A stretch of 44,180 nucleotides of DNA. Origin: a virus. Of the stretch, positions 17,323-24,702 are shown piece after piece. Every line of letters starts with the position of its first letter. The first letter of the stretch is position 1. The notes under the pieces are model-generated. The model made no database searches. It worked only from the letters and a program-made list of their open reading frames with translations, and had not been told where the DNA came from. The stretch spans positions 1 to 44,180 of the IMG/VR virus record IMGVR_UViG_3300032770_000040; one strand, written 5' to 3'. Made by a program: the position numbers and the translations under genes.

Positions 17323-18668
17323 GGTCCGATCCTCCCGAGCGAACTCACGGCCACGCGATCCCAATACCACGCCCCGCTATTCGTGCATTGGTTGATGATG
17401 CGGCAGATGTCGAGATAACCCGGGAAGGTCAGGCCCGCGTTCGTGTTAAAGCTCGTGAGACCGTTGCCGTCCGTGGTCGGGTTGTCGCTACCAGGGCTCC
17501 AGATTGAGAAATAGGTCTGGATCGTGCCATCCAACCACACACGGGTCTGGTGCGCACTAAAATCAAGTTCATACTCCAAGGAATGCCAGGCGTTCAGCGA
17601 AGGCAACCCACTGGAGATATAGATATACGAACTCCCCGGCGTACAAAGCAGCATGTGCCCGTTGAGCCACTGAATCCCCAGTACAGTTCCCGAGAGCGAG
17701 GCGTCCTGCATGCGGAAGAACTTGAAGCCGCCGCCATTGGGCCACGCCGTGCCGTAGAACCAGCCCCGTATCCAGAGGTGGGACGCCTGGCCGACGAGGT
17801 TGTAGGCCACCTGCGCGCCGACATCCTGCCCCGTGTTCGAGAATCCGAACTTGACCGAGTAGGTCCCGTCTTTCGCTTGATCCGTGGAGAGCGAGAGCTG
17901 GTCGCCGCTCGGCGTCCCACCCGAGAGGTTGACGAACGATCCCCAGGAGTTCTCGAAGGAGGCGTTGTTCAGAATGTCCGGCGTCTGGTAGCTGCCCGTC
18001 ACCGTGATCGTCGGCAGCGTCGTGGTGATCGTCGCGCCGTTGATCGTGCCGTTGATCGTCTCGGCCGTCCCGGCGCCGGTGCCCGTATAGGTCGCGGTGT
18101 AGGTGCCGTCCCCGTTGTCGCTGACGGCGCCGATCGTCCCCGTCGCCGTCCCGCCCGAGAGCGAGAGCGTCACCGTCGCGCCGCCCACCGTGATGGCGGT
18201 GCCCGAACTGTCCTTCGCCGTGACCGTGATCGTCGCCGTCCCCGCGACGGCCACGGAGGTCGGCGCCACGCCGATCGTCGTGTGCGCGGCGTCCGGCGCG
18301 TTGGCGCTCGAGGCCGTGAGCGCGATGCTCTGATTGATCGTGTGGGAGGCGACGGTCGCGGTCACGGTCTTGGCTTCCGCCACCGACGTCTTGAAGGTCG
18401 CCGTCGTGGTGCCCGTCGCGTCCGTGGCGGCCGGGGTGGTCAGCGTGTTGCCGGTCCCCGTCGCCGTGAACACGGGCCAGACACCGGCTAGCGGCGTGTT
18501 GTAGGCGTCGCGCGCGACGAACGTCAGCGTGACCGTCGTGCTGTTGTCGGCCGGCAACGTCCCCGAACTCGTGGTGAACATCGAGGCCGCCGCGCTGACC
18601 ATCCCCACCCCCGTGCTGGCGGAGAGGGACGCCAAACTGGTCGCGGCGGCCCCGAGATTCGCTGGCAC
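17319..18668 (-). CDS. adhesin-like protein: Ig-like (Big_1) domains plus lectin-like domain
   Basis: A 449-residue protein from GTG 18668. Two bacterial Ig-like domains of invasin/Big_1 style occur at about residues 28-120 (TLPADNSTTVTLTFVARDAYN, split by natural variation) and 130-225 (VAVAGTATITVTAKDSSG, then DNGDGTYTATYTGT). Residues 235-445 form a jelly-roll resembling LamG or polysaccharide-lyase-like folds (NASFENSWGSF start, WHSLEYELDF, VWLDGTIQ). This looks like a carbohydrate-binding virion surface protein. It is unusual that it lies between terminase and portal. Confidence 0.75.
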   Translation of the reverse strand: MPANLGAAATSLASLSASTGVGMVSAAASMFTTSSGTLPADNSTTVTLTFVARDAYNTPLAGVWPVFTATGTGNTLTTPAATDATGTTTATFKTSVAEAKTVTATVASHTINQSIALTASSANAPDAAHTTIGVAPTSVAVAGTATITVTAKDSSGTAITVGGATVTLSLSGGTATGTIGAVSDNGDGTYTATYTGTGAGTAETINGTINGATITTTLPTITVTGSYQTPDILNNASFENSWGSFVNLSGGTPSGDQLSLSTDQAKDGTYSVKFGFSNTGQDVGAQVAYNLVGQASHLWIRGWFYGTAWPNGGGFKFFRMQDASLSGTVLGIQWLNGHMLLCTPGSSYIYISSGLPSLNAWHSLEYELDFSAHQTRVWLDGTIQTYFSIWSPGSDNPTTDGNGLTSFNTNAGLTFPGYLDICRIINQCTNSGAWYWDRVAVSSLGRIGP

Positions 18669-18678
18669 CCCAGGCTCG

Positions 18679-19254
18679 TCAGTTGTCCGAGCTGACCGTG
18701 TACGTCGCCACCTGCACGCCGTTGCCGGCGTTCGAGATCGAGAAGCCGACCCAGAAGTCCATGATGTTCGCCACGGTCGAGTCCCAGCCCGTCCCCACGG
18801 CCGGCGCCGTCGCCGGCACCTGGTAGACGCCCGACGTGTTCACGGCGTCCGTCTGGCCCGCCGTGAGGGTGAACATCACGCCCGAGAGCGTGCCCATCCC
18901 GAGGAACTTCGCGTTGGTGCCCGACCCGACGCTGTTCACCACGAGCTTGATGGTGAGGTAGAAGGGCAGCGTCGTGTGCGCCGTCGCGTTGAGCTGGATG
19001 GCGCCCGTCGTGAACGCCACGATGTTCGCCGTCGGCCCCATCTGGACCTGGAACGTGACGGTGCCCGGCGTCGTCACGATGTTCGAGATCCCACCGGCGA
19101 CGTCGATCGTCACGGCCTGCCCCGTGTTGGCGAAGAACCCGGCGGGCACCGTCCACAGCGCCTGGGGGTTCAGCACGGTCTTCGCCGTGGTGTACGTGTT
19201 GTAGAGCGTGCCCTGCGCCTGCTGCGACGCCACGAGTGCCCGATAGCCCAGCAT
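18679..19254 (-). CDS. beta-rich structural protein
   Basis: A 191-residue protein with a helical start (MLGYRALVASQQAQ) followed by many strands rich in Thr, Val and Ala, with several Gly-Thr turns. It resembles small phage surface or tail-fibre-type proteins. No named family. It lies in the cluster of surface-type genes between terminase and portal. Confidence 0.6.
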   Translation of the reverse strand: MLGYRALVASQQAQGTLYNTYTTAKTVLNPQALWTVPAGFFANTGQAVTIDVAGGISNIVTTPGTVTFQVQMGPTANIVAFTTGAIQLNATAHTTLPFYLTIKLVVNSVGSGTNAKFLGMGTLSGVMFTLTAGQTDAVNTSGVYQVPATAPAVGTGWDSTVANIMDFWVGFSISNAGNGVQVATYTVSSDN

Positions 19255-19269
19255 GGTGCCATGCCTCCG

Positions 19270-19506
19270 TTACGTGAGTTTCCGACCGACTCCGGTGCCA
19301 GCCGGCACCACGAGGTGCTGCCGCTCCTGGAAATACTCCTTCACCGCCACGTGCCCCTGGTCGAGCACCGCATGGCAGTCCGCTTCCGTCGCGATGTTGG
19401 TGGTGATGGTGACGCGGCCGTTCATCTCGATGCCGACCAGAATCTCCGGCCGGATGTCCTGCGCCAGCACGTCCCTGGGACGATTGACCTGCGGCGGTTG
19501 GGCCAC
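19270..19506 (-). CDS. hypothetical 78-residue protein, first gene after an internal promoter
   Basis: A 78-residue protein from GTG 19506. It begins MAQPPQVNRPRDVLAQ and has a compact alpha/beta-like core (PEILVGIEMNGRVTITTNI). It is the first gene downstream of a promoter-like element and a perfect palindrome in the 74-base gap 19507-19580. No family is recognised. Confidence 0.6.
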   Translation of the reverse strand: MAQPPQVNRPRDVLAQDIRPEILVGIEMNGRVTITTNIATEADCHAVLDQGHVAVKEYFQERQHLVVPAGTGVGRKLT

Positions 19507-19519
19507 GCTGTCTCACTCC

Positions 19520-19535
19520 CTGCAAGAACTTGCAG
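19520..19535. promoter_or_regulatory. palindromic operator CTGCAAG-AA-CTTGCAG
   Basis: A perfect 7-bp inverted repeat with a 2-base centre lies at the expected transcription start of the promoter at 19541-19575. Related half-sites occur at 11763-11778 and 24712-24727, again on promoter-like sequences. This suggests a shared DNA-binding repressor or activator, possibly phage-encoded. Confidence 0.5.
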
Positions 19536-19540
19536 TCAGC

Positions 19541-19575
19541 CGAATGTAGGAAATCGCCTCAGATGATGCAAGAGG
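19541..19575 (-). promoter_or_regulatory. late-operon internal promoter
   Basis: On the minus strand CTCTTG (with TTGCAT as -35) is followed, after a 17-base spacer, by TACATT as -10 and then CG. CTCTTG - 21 bases - ACATTCG is shared exactly with the promoter-like element at 24703-24738, ahead of the terminase operon. The identical spacing at two gene starts supports a real promoter class. Confidence 0.45.
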
Positions 19576-19580
19576 CAGCT

Positions 19581-20198
19581 TCAGGATGCGTTCTGCGTCA
19601 CGCCCGAGCGATGCACCGGCACCAGGCGCTTGCGCTGCTCATCGACGGCCAGCACGTCGCCCGGCGCCGGTCCCCCGCTCGTCGGGACGCCCGCGCTCCC
19701 CCGCCCCGCCAGGTGCGCCGGCAGCGCCCAGAGGTGCCGGCCATGCACCACGGCCAGGACGTCGTGGGTCTGCCCCAGCGCCCGGAGCTCGGCCTGGAGC
19801 CGCCCCCAGCGGTCGAAGAAGTCGTGGTAGCTTTCCCCGCCCCTGGGCGCCGCCTCATCCGGCCGCGTGTGTTGCAGCCGGTCCAAGGCCGGCTTCGCCG
19901 CCGCCAAGGTCTGCCCCGAAAGCGAGCCCACGTGCCACGTGCGGAGCTCGGCCAGGGGCACCACGGGCACGTCGCCCCCCAGCGCCTCGGCCACCAGGTC
20001 CGCCGTTTCCCGCGCCCGCGGCAGGTCGCTGGTGAAGATCACGGCCGGGGGGTGCGCCTTGAGGGCTTCCCCCACCCGCGTCGCCATCGCGCGGCCCTCG
20101 GGCGCGAGCCCCACCGGCGACCACCCGCGGATCCGTTCGGCCCCCGGCGTCCCCGCGTTGTGGGCCGTCACGCCGTGCCGCACCAGCCAGAGCGTCAC
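19581..20198 (-). CDS. histidine phosphatase family protein
   Basis: A 205-residue protein starting with LWLVRHGVTAHN, the RHG catalytic motif of the histidine phosphatase (phosphoglycerate mutase-like) superfamily. IFTSDLPRARETADLV (about 53-68) supplies the second active-site Arg, and LAVVHGRHLWALPAHL (about 148-163) the second catalytic His. All expected residues appear present, so it should be active. GTGA overlap with the terminase stop places it in the packaging operon. Its substrate is unknown. Phages rarely keep such enzymes among virion genes. Confidence 0.85.
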   Translation of the reverse strand: MTLWLVRHGVTAHNAGTPGAERIRGWSPVGLAPEGRAMATRVGEALKAHPPAVIFTSDLPRARETADLVAEALGGDVPVVPLAELRTWHVGSLSGQTLAAAKPALDRLQHTRPDEAAPRGGESYHDFFDRWGRLQAELRALGQTHDVLAVVHGRHLWALPAHLAGRGSAGVPTSGGPAPGDVLAVDEQRKRLVPVHRSGVTQNAS

Positions 20199-22612
20199 GT
20201 CAGGTCGCTCTCCAGCTCGAAGTCCATGTCGGGATCGACCCGTGTCCGAAACTGCGGCGCGGCCGCCCGCGCCAGCACCTGCCGCGAGGCCTGCGCCTCG
20301 CGGTACGAGGTGCTGTCCAGCGTTTCCTTCAACCGCTGCTCCCGCGTGTCCGGCTCCTCGGGACTAAACGGCCGCACCAACTCGAGGTAGCGCAGGCAGT
20401 CCACCAGGTCGTCGTCGGCCTTGACGGGCGTCCCCGGCGGCGTGCCCGGCTTCTGCCGATACCGCTGCAGTTCCCAGATCAGCCGGCTCTCGTTGACGTG
20501 CCCGTCCCACGAGGAGGTGCAGAGCGTGGGCAGGAACCAGGCGTGCGGCGCCCCGAGCTTGGGGAAGCCGCGCTCGTTCACGTCCGTGGGGTGGGGATGC
20601 CAGGGATCGACCCACGCCGCCCGGTTCACCAGATCGATCGAGGCCTTGACCGACCCCGCGTCCTTCGGCACCGGTGCGGCGAAAATCCCGTGCTCCGCCA
20701 CGTTCACGATGGCCTGCGCCCCCGCCCCGCCCGGGTCCGCGTACACGTCCGGCCGGCATTGGAAGCGCGCCATCATCTCCTGGTAGGCCGTCGCGTGCTC
20801 GGTGTCGGACTTCCCGACGGCATAGTGCTCGGCCACGTAGAAGCGATTCCCCGTGTGGTCGATCGCCGTGAGGAGCCCGCCGTGCCGCTTGTTGGGGTCG
20901 ATCGTCAAGACCCAGCTATAGGGCCGGTTCGGGGGCAGCCCCGGGAGCCAGTAGTCCCGCCAGTTCAAGGCCCAGGGGAAGAGCAATCCCTCGACGAACC
21001 CGTACTCGCCGAAGAGCCGCGTGCGCTTCTCCTGATCCGTGAGCACCGGGTCCGCCGCGAGCCGCGCCGCCCCGTCCCGCGCCGCCGGGTTATCCGCCAT
21101 GCCCATCTGGATCAGCGTCACGTTGTCCTTGCGCCAGACGCGCTCCCGGCGCTGGTATGCGGGCCGCGCCACCGGCTCATAGAGCTTGGTGTGCGTCCAG
21201 TCCATCCCGAGCAAGGGCGTGAACGTGAACACCAAGCACCCGTTCGTCGTCGCAAACCGCTGCATACAGGAGCTGTAGATCCGCGGGTCCTCCGGCTCCT
21301 CATCGACGATGATGAGGTCCACGGGGTCCCCCTCGAACGCGCGATAGCCCTGGTCCTGCGACTTCCCCCAGATCTCCCAGCCGCCGTAGCGGTCCTGGCC
21401 CGTAATCACGGGATGCGGCGACTGCACGTAGGTCGCCCCGAGCCCCACCAGCACCTCGCCCAACAGCGACTGCTCCCAGTTCGACCGCCACTTCTCCCCC
21501 GTCAAGGGCGCCACCCACACCTTCAGGCGCCGCCCCCGCGGGTTCCGGAGCCGCTGGTAGATCGGCCCCTCGCGCCGCACCAGCCGCGCGATGATCCCCC
21601 GACCCGCCTGGGTCTTGCCCGAGTTGTGGTGGAGCACACCCCCGAGCCAGTAGTGGTGGTAGCCCGGGACCTCGAAGTCCCACTTGCGGTCCACGCGGAG
21701 AGGTACTATACTGGTTACCACCAATGCCGGCCCGTCTCGCTCCAACTCCCGATCAAATCGCGGCTCTGCGATCGCTCTTGGCGGATCCCACACTGAGTCA
21801 GCGACAGGTGGCCGAACGGCTCGGCTGGCCCCTCCGGCGCGTCGAACGGCTGATTCCCCGCTTGGGACTCCCCACCCACCGCCGCGGTCGCTTTCGGGGT
21901 CCCACGGATCCCCGCTGGCGCGGTGGTCGGATCGTCGATCGGGATGGCTACGTTCTCGTGTACTGCCCTGGACATCCGCACCCACGGCGGCATACGCGCT
22001 ACGTGCTCGAGCACCGGCTGGTGATGGAAGAGATGTTGGGCCGCTACCTGGACCCCCAGGAGGTCGTGCATCACCGCAACAAGATTCGGTCTGACAACCG
22101 GCCCGCGAACCTGCAACTGTTCGGGACGAATGCGGATCATCTGCGCGCCGAACTGACCGGCCACTGCCCGCGCTGGACCCCGAGCGGTATAGCACGGATC
22201 CGGGCCGCAGCTGCCCGATGGCACGCCAGCCATCCGGTGTGGCAACCCGGTGTTCCGTCGCACACACCCACGCCGCCCCTGAACTGAGCGTCACCCGCAC
22301 CAAGCGTCCCGCGGGCTTCGCGTAGGGCTCCCGCGCCCGCGCCACGACCAACTGACCCGCCGCGTTCTCCGCCCAGACGTGCCAGTCACCGCGGATCTCG
22401 GAGACCACGCGCTCGCAGCCGGCCACGGGGTCGTAGATCGCCTGCTCCGGGCCGAGGCACTGATTGCCGCCCAAGATCACGATGATGTCCGAGTGCGCCG
22501 CCAAGGCGAACCGCTGCTGGCGATGCCACGGGAACGTCGGCCACCACAGCCGCCGCGCCACCGTCTGCCACTCGGCCGGCGTCGTGATCTTCGGGGCCGG
22601 AGCCTCGCTCAA
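20195..22612 (-). CDS. terL: terminase large subunit, interrupted by an in-frame intein
   Basis: An 805-codon precursor; after removal of residues 52-330 the extein is 526 residues, normal for TerL. The ATPase Walker A motif is split: ILGGNQ ends at residue 51 and SGKTQAGRG resumes at 331. Walker B DLIIVDEEPEDP lies near precursor residues 435-446. The nuclease domain begins around WVLTIDPNKRHGG (Asp of motif I), continues with DVYADPGGAGAQAI, and ends near DDDLVDCLRYLEL. TTG at 22612 is chosen because it forms TTGA with the previous stop. Function requires splicing, since the P-loop is otherwise broken. Confidence 0.9.
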   Translation of the reverse strand: MSEAPAPKITTPAEWQTVARRLWWPTFPWHRQQRFALAAHSDIIVILGGNQCLGPEQAIYDPVAGCERVVSEIRGDWHVWAENAAGQLVVARAREPYAKPAGRLVRVTLSSGAAWVCATEHRVATPDGWRAIGQLRPGSVLYRSGSSAGSGRSVRRADDPHSSRTVAGSRAGCQTESCCGDARPPGGPGSGPTSLPSPAGARARSAYAAVGADVQGSTRERSHPDRRSDHRASGDPWDPESDRGGGWGVPSGESAVRRAGGASRAVRPPVADSVWDPPRAIAEPRFDRELERDGPALVVTSIVPLRVDRKWDFEVPGYHHYWLGGVLHHNSGKTQAGRGIIARLVRREGPIYQRLRNPRGRRLKVWVAPLTGEKWRSNWEQSLLGEVLVGLGATYVQSPHPVITGQDRYGGWEIWGKSQDQGYRAFEGDPVDLIIVDEEPEDPRIYSSCMQRFATTNGCLVFTFTPLLGMDWTHTKLYEPVARPAYQRRERVWRKDNVTLIQMGMADNPAARDGAARLAADPVLTDQEKRTRLFGEYGFVEGLLFPWALNWRDYWLPGLPPNRPYSWVLTIDPNKRHGGLLTAIDHTGNRFYVAEHYAVGKSDTEHATAYQEMMARFQCRPDVYADPGGAGAQAIVNVAEHGIFAAPVPKDAGSVKASIDLVNRAAWVDPWHPHPTDVNERGFPKLGAPHAWFLPTLCTSSWDGHVNESRLIWELQRYRQKPGTPPGTPVKADDDLVDCLRYLELVRPFSPEEPDTREQRLKETLDSTSYREAQASRQVLARAAAPQFRTRVDPDMDFELESDLT
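21684..21712 (+). promoter_or_regulatory. sigma70-like promoter for the antisense endonuclease
   Basis: TTGCGG (21684-21689), a 17-base spacer and TATACT (21707-21712) form a good promoter pointing into the HNH gene. The predicted start site (about 21719) is only about 5 bases before the ATG at 21724, so the transcript would be nearly leaderless. The same bases encode TSIVPLRVDRK of the intein C-terminal splicing region on the other strand. Confidence 0.6.
21724..22287 (+). CDS. HNH homing endonuclease encoded antisense inside the TerL intein
   Basis: A 187-residue HNH endonuclease. Residues about 8-50 form a DNA-binding helix-turn-helix (LSQRQVAERLGWPLRRVERL). The HNH_3-type nuclease core runs from RYVLEHRLVMEEMLGRYL (about 92-109) to EVVHHRNKIRSDNRPANLQL (about 113-132), with the catalytic His-His and Asn in place. 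It lies wholly inside the intein, on the opposite strand. Its ATG falls at the linker/C-splicing-block junction and its dispensable C-terminal tail runs antisense to block B. It presumably cuts intein-less terL alleles, driving intein homing. Confidence 0.9.
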   Translation: MPARLAPTPDQIAALRSLLADPTLSQRQVAERLGWPLRRVERLIPRLGLPTHRRGRFRGPTDPRWRGGRIVDRDGYVLVYCPGHPHPRRHTRYVLEHRLVMEEMLGRYLDPQEVVHHRNKIRSDNRPANLQLFGTNADHLRAELTGHCPRWTPSGIARIRAAAARWHASHPVWQPGVPSHTPTPPLN

Positions 22613-22869
22613 TCGTCCACCCGGTCGTGCAACCCGCCCAGCAGCCGGAGCCGCGCCACCTCCCGCTCCAGGTGCGCCACCCGCATCTCCAGCTTCGTGG
22701 TCCGCGACGCCGTCACGTCCACCAGCCACGGCAGCGGCGTCGCCGCCGACAACGCCCCCGTCAGGAGCCAGCGCACCCAGCGCCACGGCTGCCGCCACGC
22801 CGACGGCGGCCGCTCCCGGCCCTCCTCCACCAGCGGCAAGAGGGGCGGCACCGGACCGGTGTGCGTCAT
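22609..22869 (-). CDS. small membrane / coiled-coil protein next to TerL
   Basis: An 86-residue protein with a single hydrophobic segment (WVRWLLTGALSAATPLPWLV, about 31-50) followed by a charged coiled coil (KLEMRVAHLEREVARLRLL). The start at 22869 is preferred over an in-frame ATG at 22902 because it forms ATGA with the upstream stop and has GGAG 7 bases before it. The layout resembles small phage inner-membrane proteins. Function unknown. Confidence 0.65.
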   Translation of the reverse strand: MTHTGPVPPLLPLVEEGRERPPSAWRQPWRWVRWLLTGALSAATPLPWLVDVTASRTTKLEMRVAHLEREVARLRLLGGLHDRVDD

Positions 22870-23096
22870 CTCACCGCTCCGCGCGCTCCAGGCTGTGTCC
22901 ATGCCACGCTGGCCCCTCCCCCTTTTTTCGTCGAGCCGTCGAAGCCGAAGTGGCCGACCGTATACTCGGCGCCGTCCGAGAAGGCGACGCGCTGACCCGG
23001 CCGATGCCGGCTGGCGGCGTACCCCGTCCGTGGAGGCCTACTGGCCCGACGACCAGCGTTCTTGATGCCGTGACCGTCTCGGCCTGGCGTCTTCAC
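22866..23096 (-). CDS. hypothetical 76-residue basic protein
   Basis: A 76-residue Gly/Arg/Lys-rich protein with a central strand-like segment (QRVAFSDGAEYTVGHFGFDG). A GGAGG ribosome site lies 6 bases before the ATG at 23096 and its stop forms ATGA with the next gene, so it is a real member of the packaging operon. No family is recognised. Confidence 0.6.
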   Translation of the reverse strand: MKTPGRDGHGIKNAGRRASRPPRTGYAASRHRPGQRVAFSDGAEYTVGHFGFDGSTKKGGGASVAWTQPGARGAVR

Positions 23097-23112
23097 GTCA
23101 CACCTCCGCGAC

Positions 23113-23442
23113 TTAACATTTCGGTTCCAAACGAAGGGGAAACTCCAGAGAAGGACCCTGCGCGCCGACCCCCCGGGGGGCCTTTTCCGGAGCTATGGGG
23201 GTAGCCGGGGTTGGGGCCAGGGCGTGCAGGCGCTCCATCAGGCCGGCGTTGATCGCCACCTGGGCGTTGTACCGGTCCCTGAGGCGCTCGAGCGCGAGCT
23301 CGGCGGCTTGGGCCCGGCACACCTGGCAGTCGCCCATCGTGTTGGTGTAGACGGCGAAATGACCGCAGGCGGCGACGGGTTCGCCGGATGGATTCACGGA
23401 TGGCGCGCCGTCACCGTGCGGCCATTGGCGCCGTGGCGCCAT
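23113..23442 (-). CDS. small protein with Cys/His cluster
   Basis: A 109-residue protein with CGHFAVYTNTMGDCQVC (about 26-42), a likely C-H-C-C zinc knuckle, followed by a helix (AAELALERLRDRYNAQVA) and a Pro/Ala-rich tail. It is found between the terminase subunits. Zinc binding and any nucleic-acid role are inferred from the cluster. Confidence 0.6.
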   Translation of the reverse strand: MAPRRQWPHGDGAPSVNPSGEPVAACGHFAVYTNTMGDCQVCRAQAAELALERLRDRYNAQVAINAGLMERLHALAPTPATPIAPEKAPRGVGAQGPSLEFPLRLEPKC

Positions 23443-23471
23443 TCGTCCCGTTGGCGCCTACTGACCGTCAC

Positions 23472-24002
23472 TCAGTCCACCACCTCGAAGTCGGCCTCGA
23501 TCGCGTTCGCGATCCGCGCTTTCAGGCCGTCGTCGTGGGGCATGGCGTTGAGGATCCGGGGAATGGCCTGCAGGAGCGCCGCAGCGTCCACCTCGCCCTC
23601 GCCCGGTGGCGTGACGTCTTCGACGCGCGCCACGGGCAAGCCCTCGGTGTAGGCGGCCGCCAGCTTGATGGCGGCGATGCGGTCCGCGTTCTTGGTCTCC
23701 GCGTAGATCGGCTCGCCCTTGCGGTCCACGCCGACCTGCTCGCGAATCTGGCCGGCGATGATCTCGCTCAGGACGTCCGGCGCCTTGGAGTGTCGGAGCG
23801 CGGCCTCGAGGCGCTTGACGAACCACGACGGTTTGCGGCCCGTCGCCTTGGGGTTGCCGCTCCAGAGCGCGCCGCCATGAGGCATCACCCGCAGCGGTGG
23901 TCCCGCATCAACGCCGCTTTTTTGGGGCGCTTTCTCTCTACCAGCATCTAAGTTCGGAGAGTTCTCCGTCGGCTCGGCTTCGATGCGGGCGGGTTCGGTC
24001 AT
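23472..24002 (-). CDS. putative terminase small subunit
   Basis: A 176-residue protein starting at ATG 24002, chosen over the GTG at 24026 because it forms ATGA with the 48-codon gene upstream. After a disordered lead, GGALWSGNPKATGRKPSWFVKRLE resembles the short motif seen in many phage small terminases and related DNA-binding adaptors. Helical segments follow (DVLSEIIAGQIREQV, then ADRIAAIKLAAAY). Its position just before terL supports the call. No definite HTH is visible. Confidence 0.6.
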   Translation of the reverse strand: MTEPARIEAEPTENSPNLDAGREKAPQKSGVDAGPPLRVMPHGGALWSGNPKATGRKPSWFVKRLEAALRHSKAPDVLSEIIAGQIREQVGVDRKGEPIYAETKNADRIAAIKLAAAYTEGLPVARVEDVTPPGEGEVDAAALLQAIPRILNAMPHDDGLKARIANAIEADFEVVD

Positions 24003-24145
24003 CGGAGCAAGGTCAGGCTCCGCCACAGCGTATCCCGGGAGGGGTGACGGGCCACGCGATGGCGAGCGAGGGTGTCGAGGGCTTCGTGGATCCAGAAGCC
24101 GAGGAGGAAGCCGAGGGCGAGCGTGGCGAGGGCGAGGTCACGCAC
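23999..24145 (-). CDS. 48-residue membrane protein
   Basis: An ORF of 48 codons from GTG 24145 encoding a short hydrophobic helix (LALATLALGFLLGFWIHEAL) and a basic tail. It overlaps the upstream stop by 8 bases and ends in an ATGA overlap with the small-terminase start. That coupling, plus the clear membrane segment, supports coding. It lacks an obvious ribosome site, so it probably depends on coupled translation. Confidence 0.5.
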   Translation of the reverse strand: MRDLALATLALGFLLGFWIHEALDTLARHRVARHPSRDTLWRSLTLLR

Positions 24146-24521
24146 GGAGGGGCGCGCCGGCGGCGTCGAGGAGCTTGCTCGGCTCAGGAATCACGGGCAT
24201 ACGCTCGGGGTCCACGACGAGGACGGCGAAGGAGCGGCCGGCGTCGATGGCGGCGAGGAGTTCGGGCATGATGGCGTCGAGCTGGGTGTCCAGCATGGCG
24301 TGGGCGGCCTGACGGGCCTTGGAGGCGGCGACGATGAGGGTCGCGGCGGCCTGGCGTTCGGCGGGCGACTTGAAGTGCTGGCGGAGCTTGCGGCCGAGGG
24401 TGGTGTTGCGCCGGGGGACGCGCGGCGGTTCGAGCTTCAGGTCGGGGTGATCGCTTGAGGCTGACGGATCGGGCACAGTCGTTGTCTTTCCGCAGGTGCG
24501 GGACACTGCAACCCATCCCAT
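24138..24521 (-). CDS. first gene of the late operon, helical hypothetical protein
   Basis: A 127-residue protein with a Pro-rich N-terminus and a helical core (LGRKLRQHFKSPAERQAA, then KARQAAHAMLDTQLDAIM). It is the first minus-strand gene of the packaging/late operon. Its ribosome site is weak and an in-frame GTG about 45 bases in is an alternative start. Basic character and location would suit a DNA-binding packaging factor. No family is assigned. Confidence 0.55.
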   Translation of the reverse strand: MGWVAVSRTCGKTTTVPDPSASSDHPDLKLEPPRVPRRNTTLGRKLRQHFKSPAERQAAATLIVAASKARQAAHAMLDTQLDAIMPELLAAIDAGRSFAVLVVDPERMPVIPEPSKLLDAAGAPLRA

Positions 24522-24702
24522 CCCTTAGGTAGACCGCGGTCCAAGAAAAAAGCGCGCGTGGTGCTTCGGAATGTCTGGGGGTTGGGATCGGTCCGCTGCC
24601 GACACCCGACGACCCTCTGACGCCTGTCGGCCCGACCCCCACGCGGTGCGCGTCGTCGTCTAGGCGCGGGGGCTCCGTGGTCGAGGCGGGCCCGCGCAGG
24701 GA

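Larger units (their letters stand above)
21623..22459 (-). mobile_element. intein in the TerL P-loop (279 residues)
   Basis: The intein starts at Cys (CLGPEQAIYDP, block A) and ends VLHHN (block G), with Ser as the first C-extein residue. Block B is seen as ATEHRVATPDGW (about residues 68-79). Block F is WDFEVPGYHHYWLGG (about 260-274). The splicing parts (about 1-93 and 246-279) add up to a mini-intein of about 130 residues. The roughly 150 residues between them look like non-protein, low-complexity translation, because that DNA encodes an HNH endonuclease on the other strand. No LAGLIDADG or in-frame HNH motif is present. Confidence 0.9.

Noticed and set aside
21623-22459. Group I or II intron in terL
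   Set aside because: The insert is open in frame with terL and encodes intein splicing blocks with Cys at the start and HHN at the end; no intron-type boundaries were needed to explain it.
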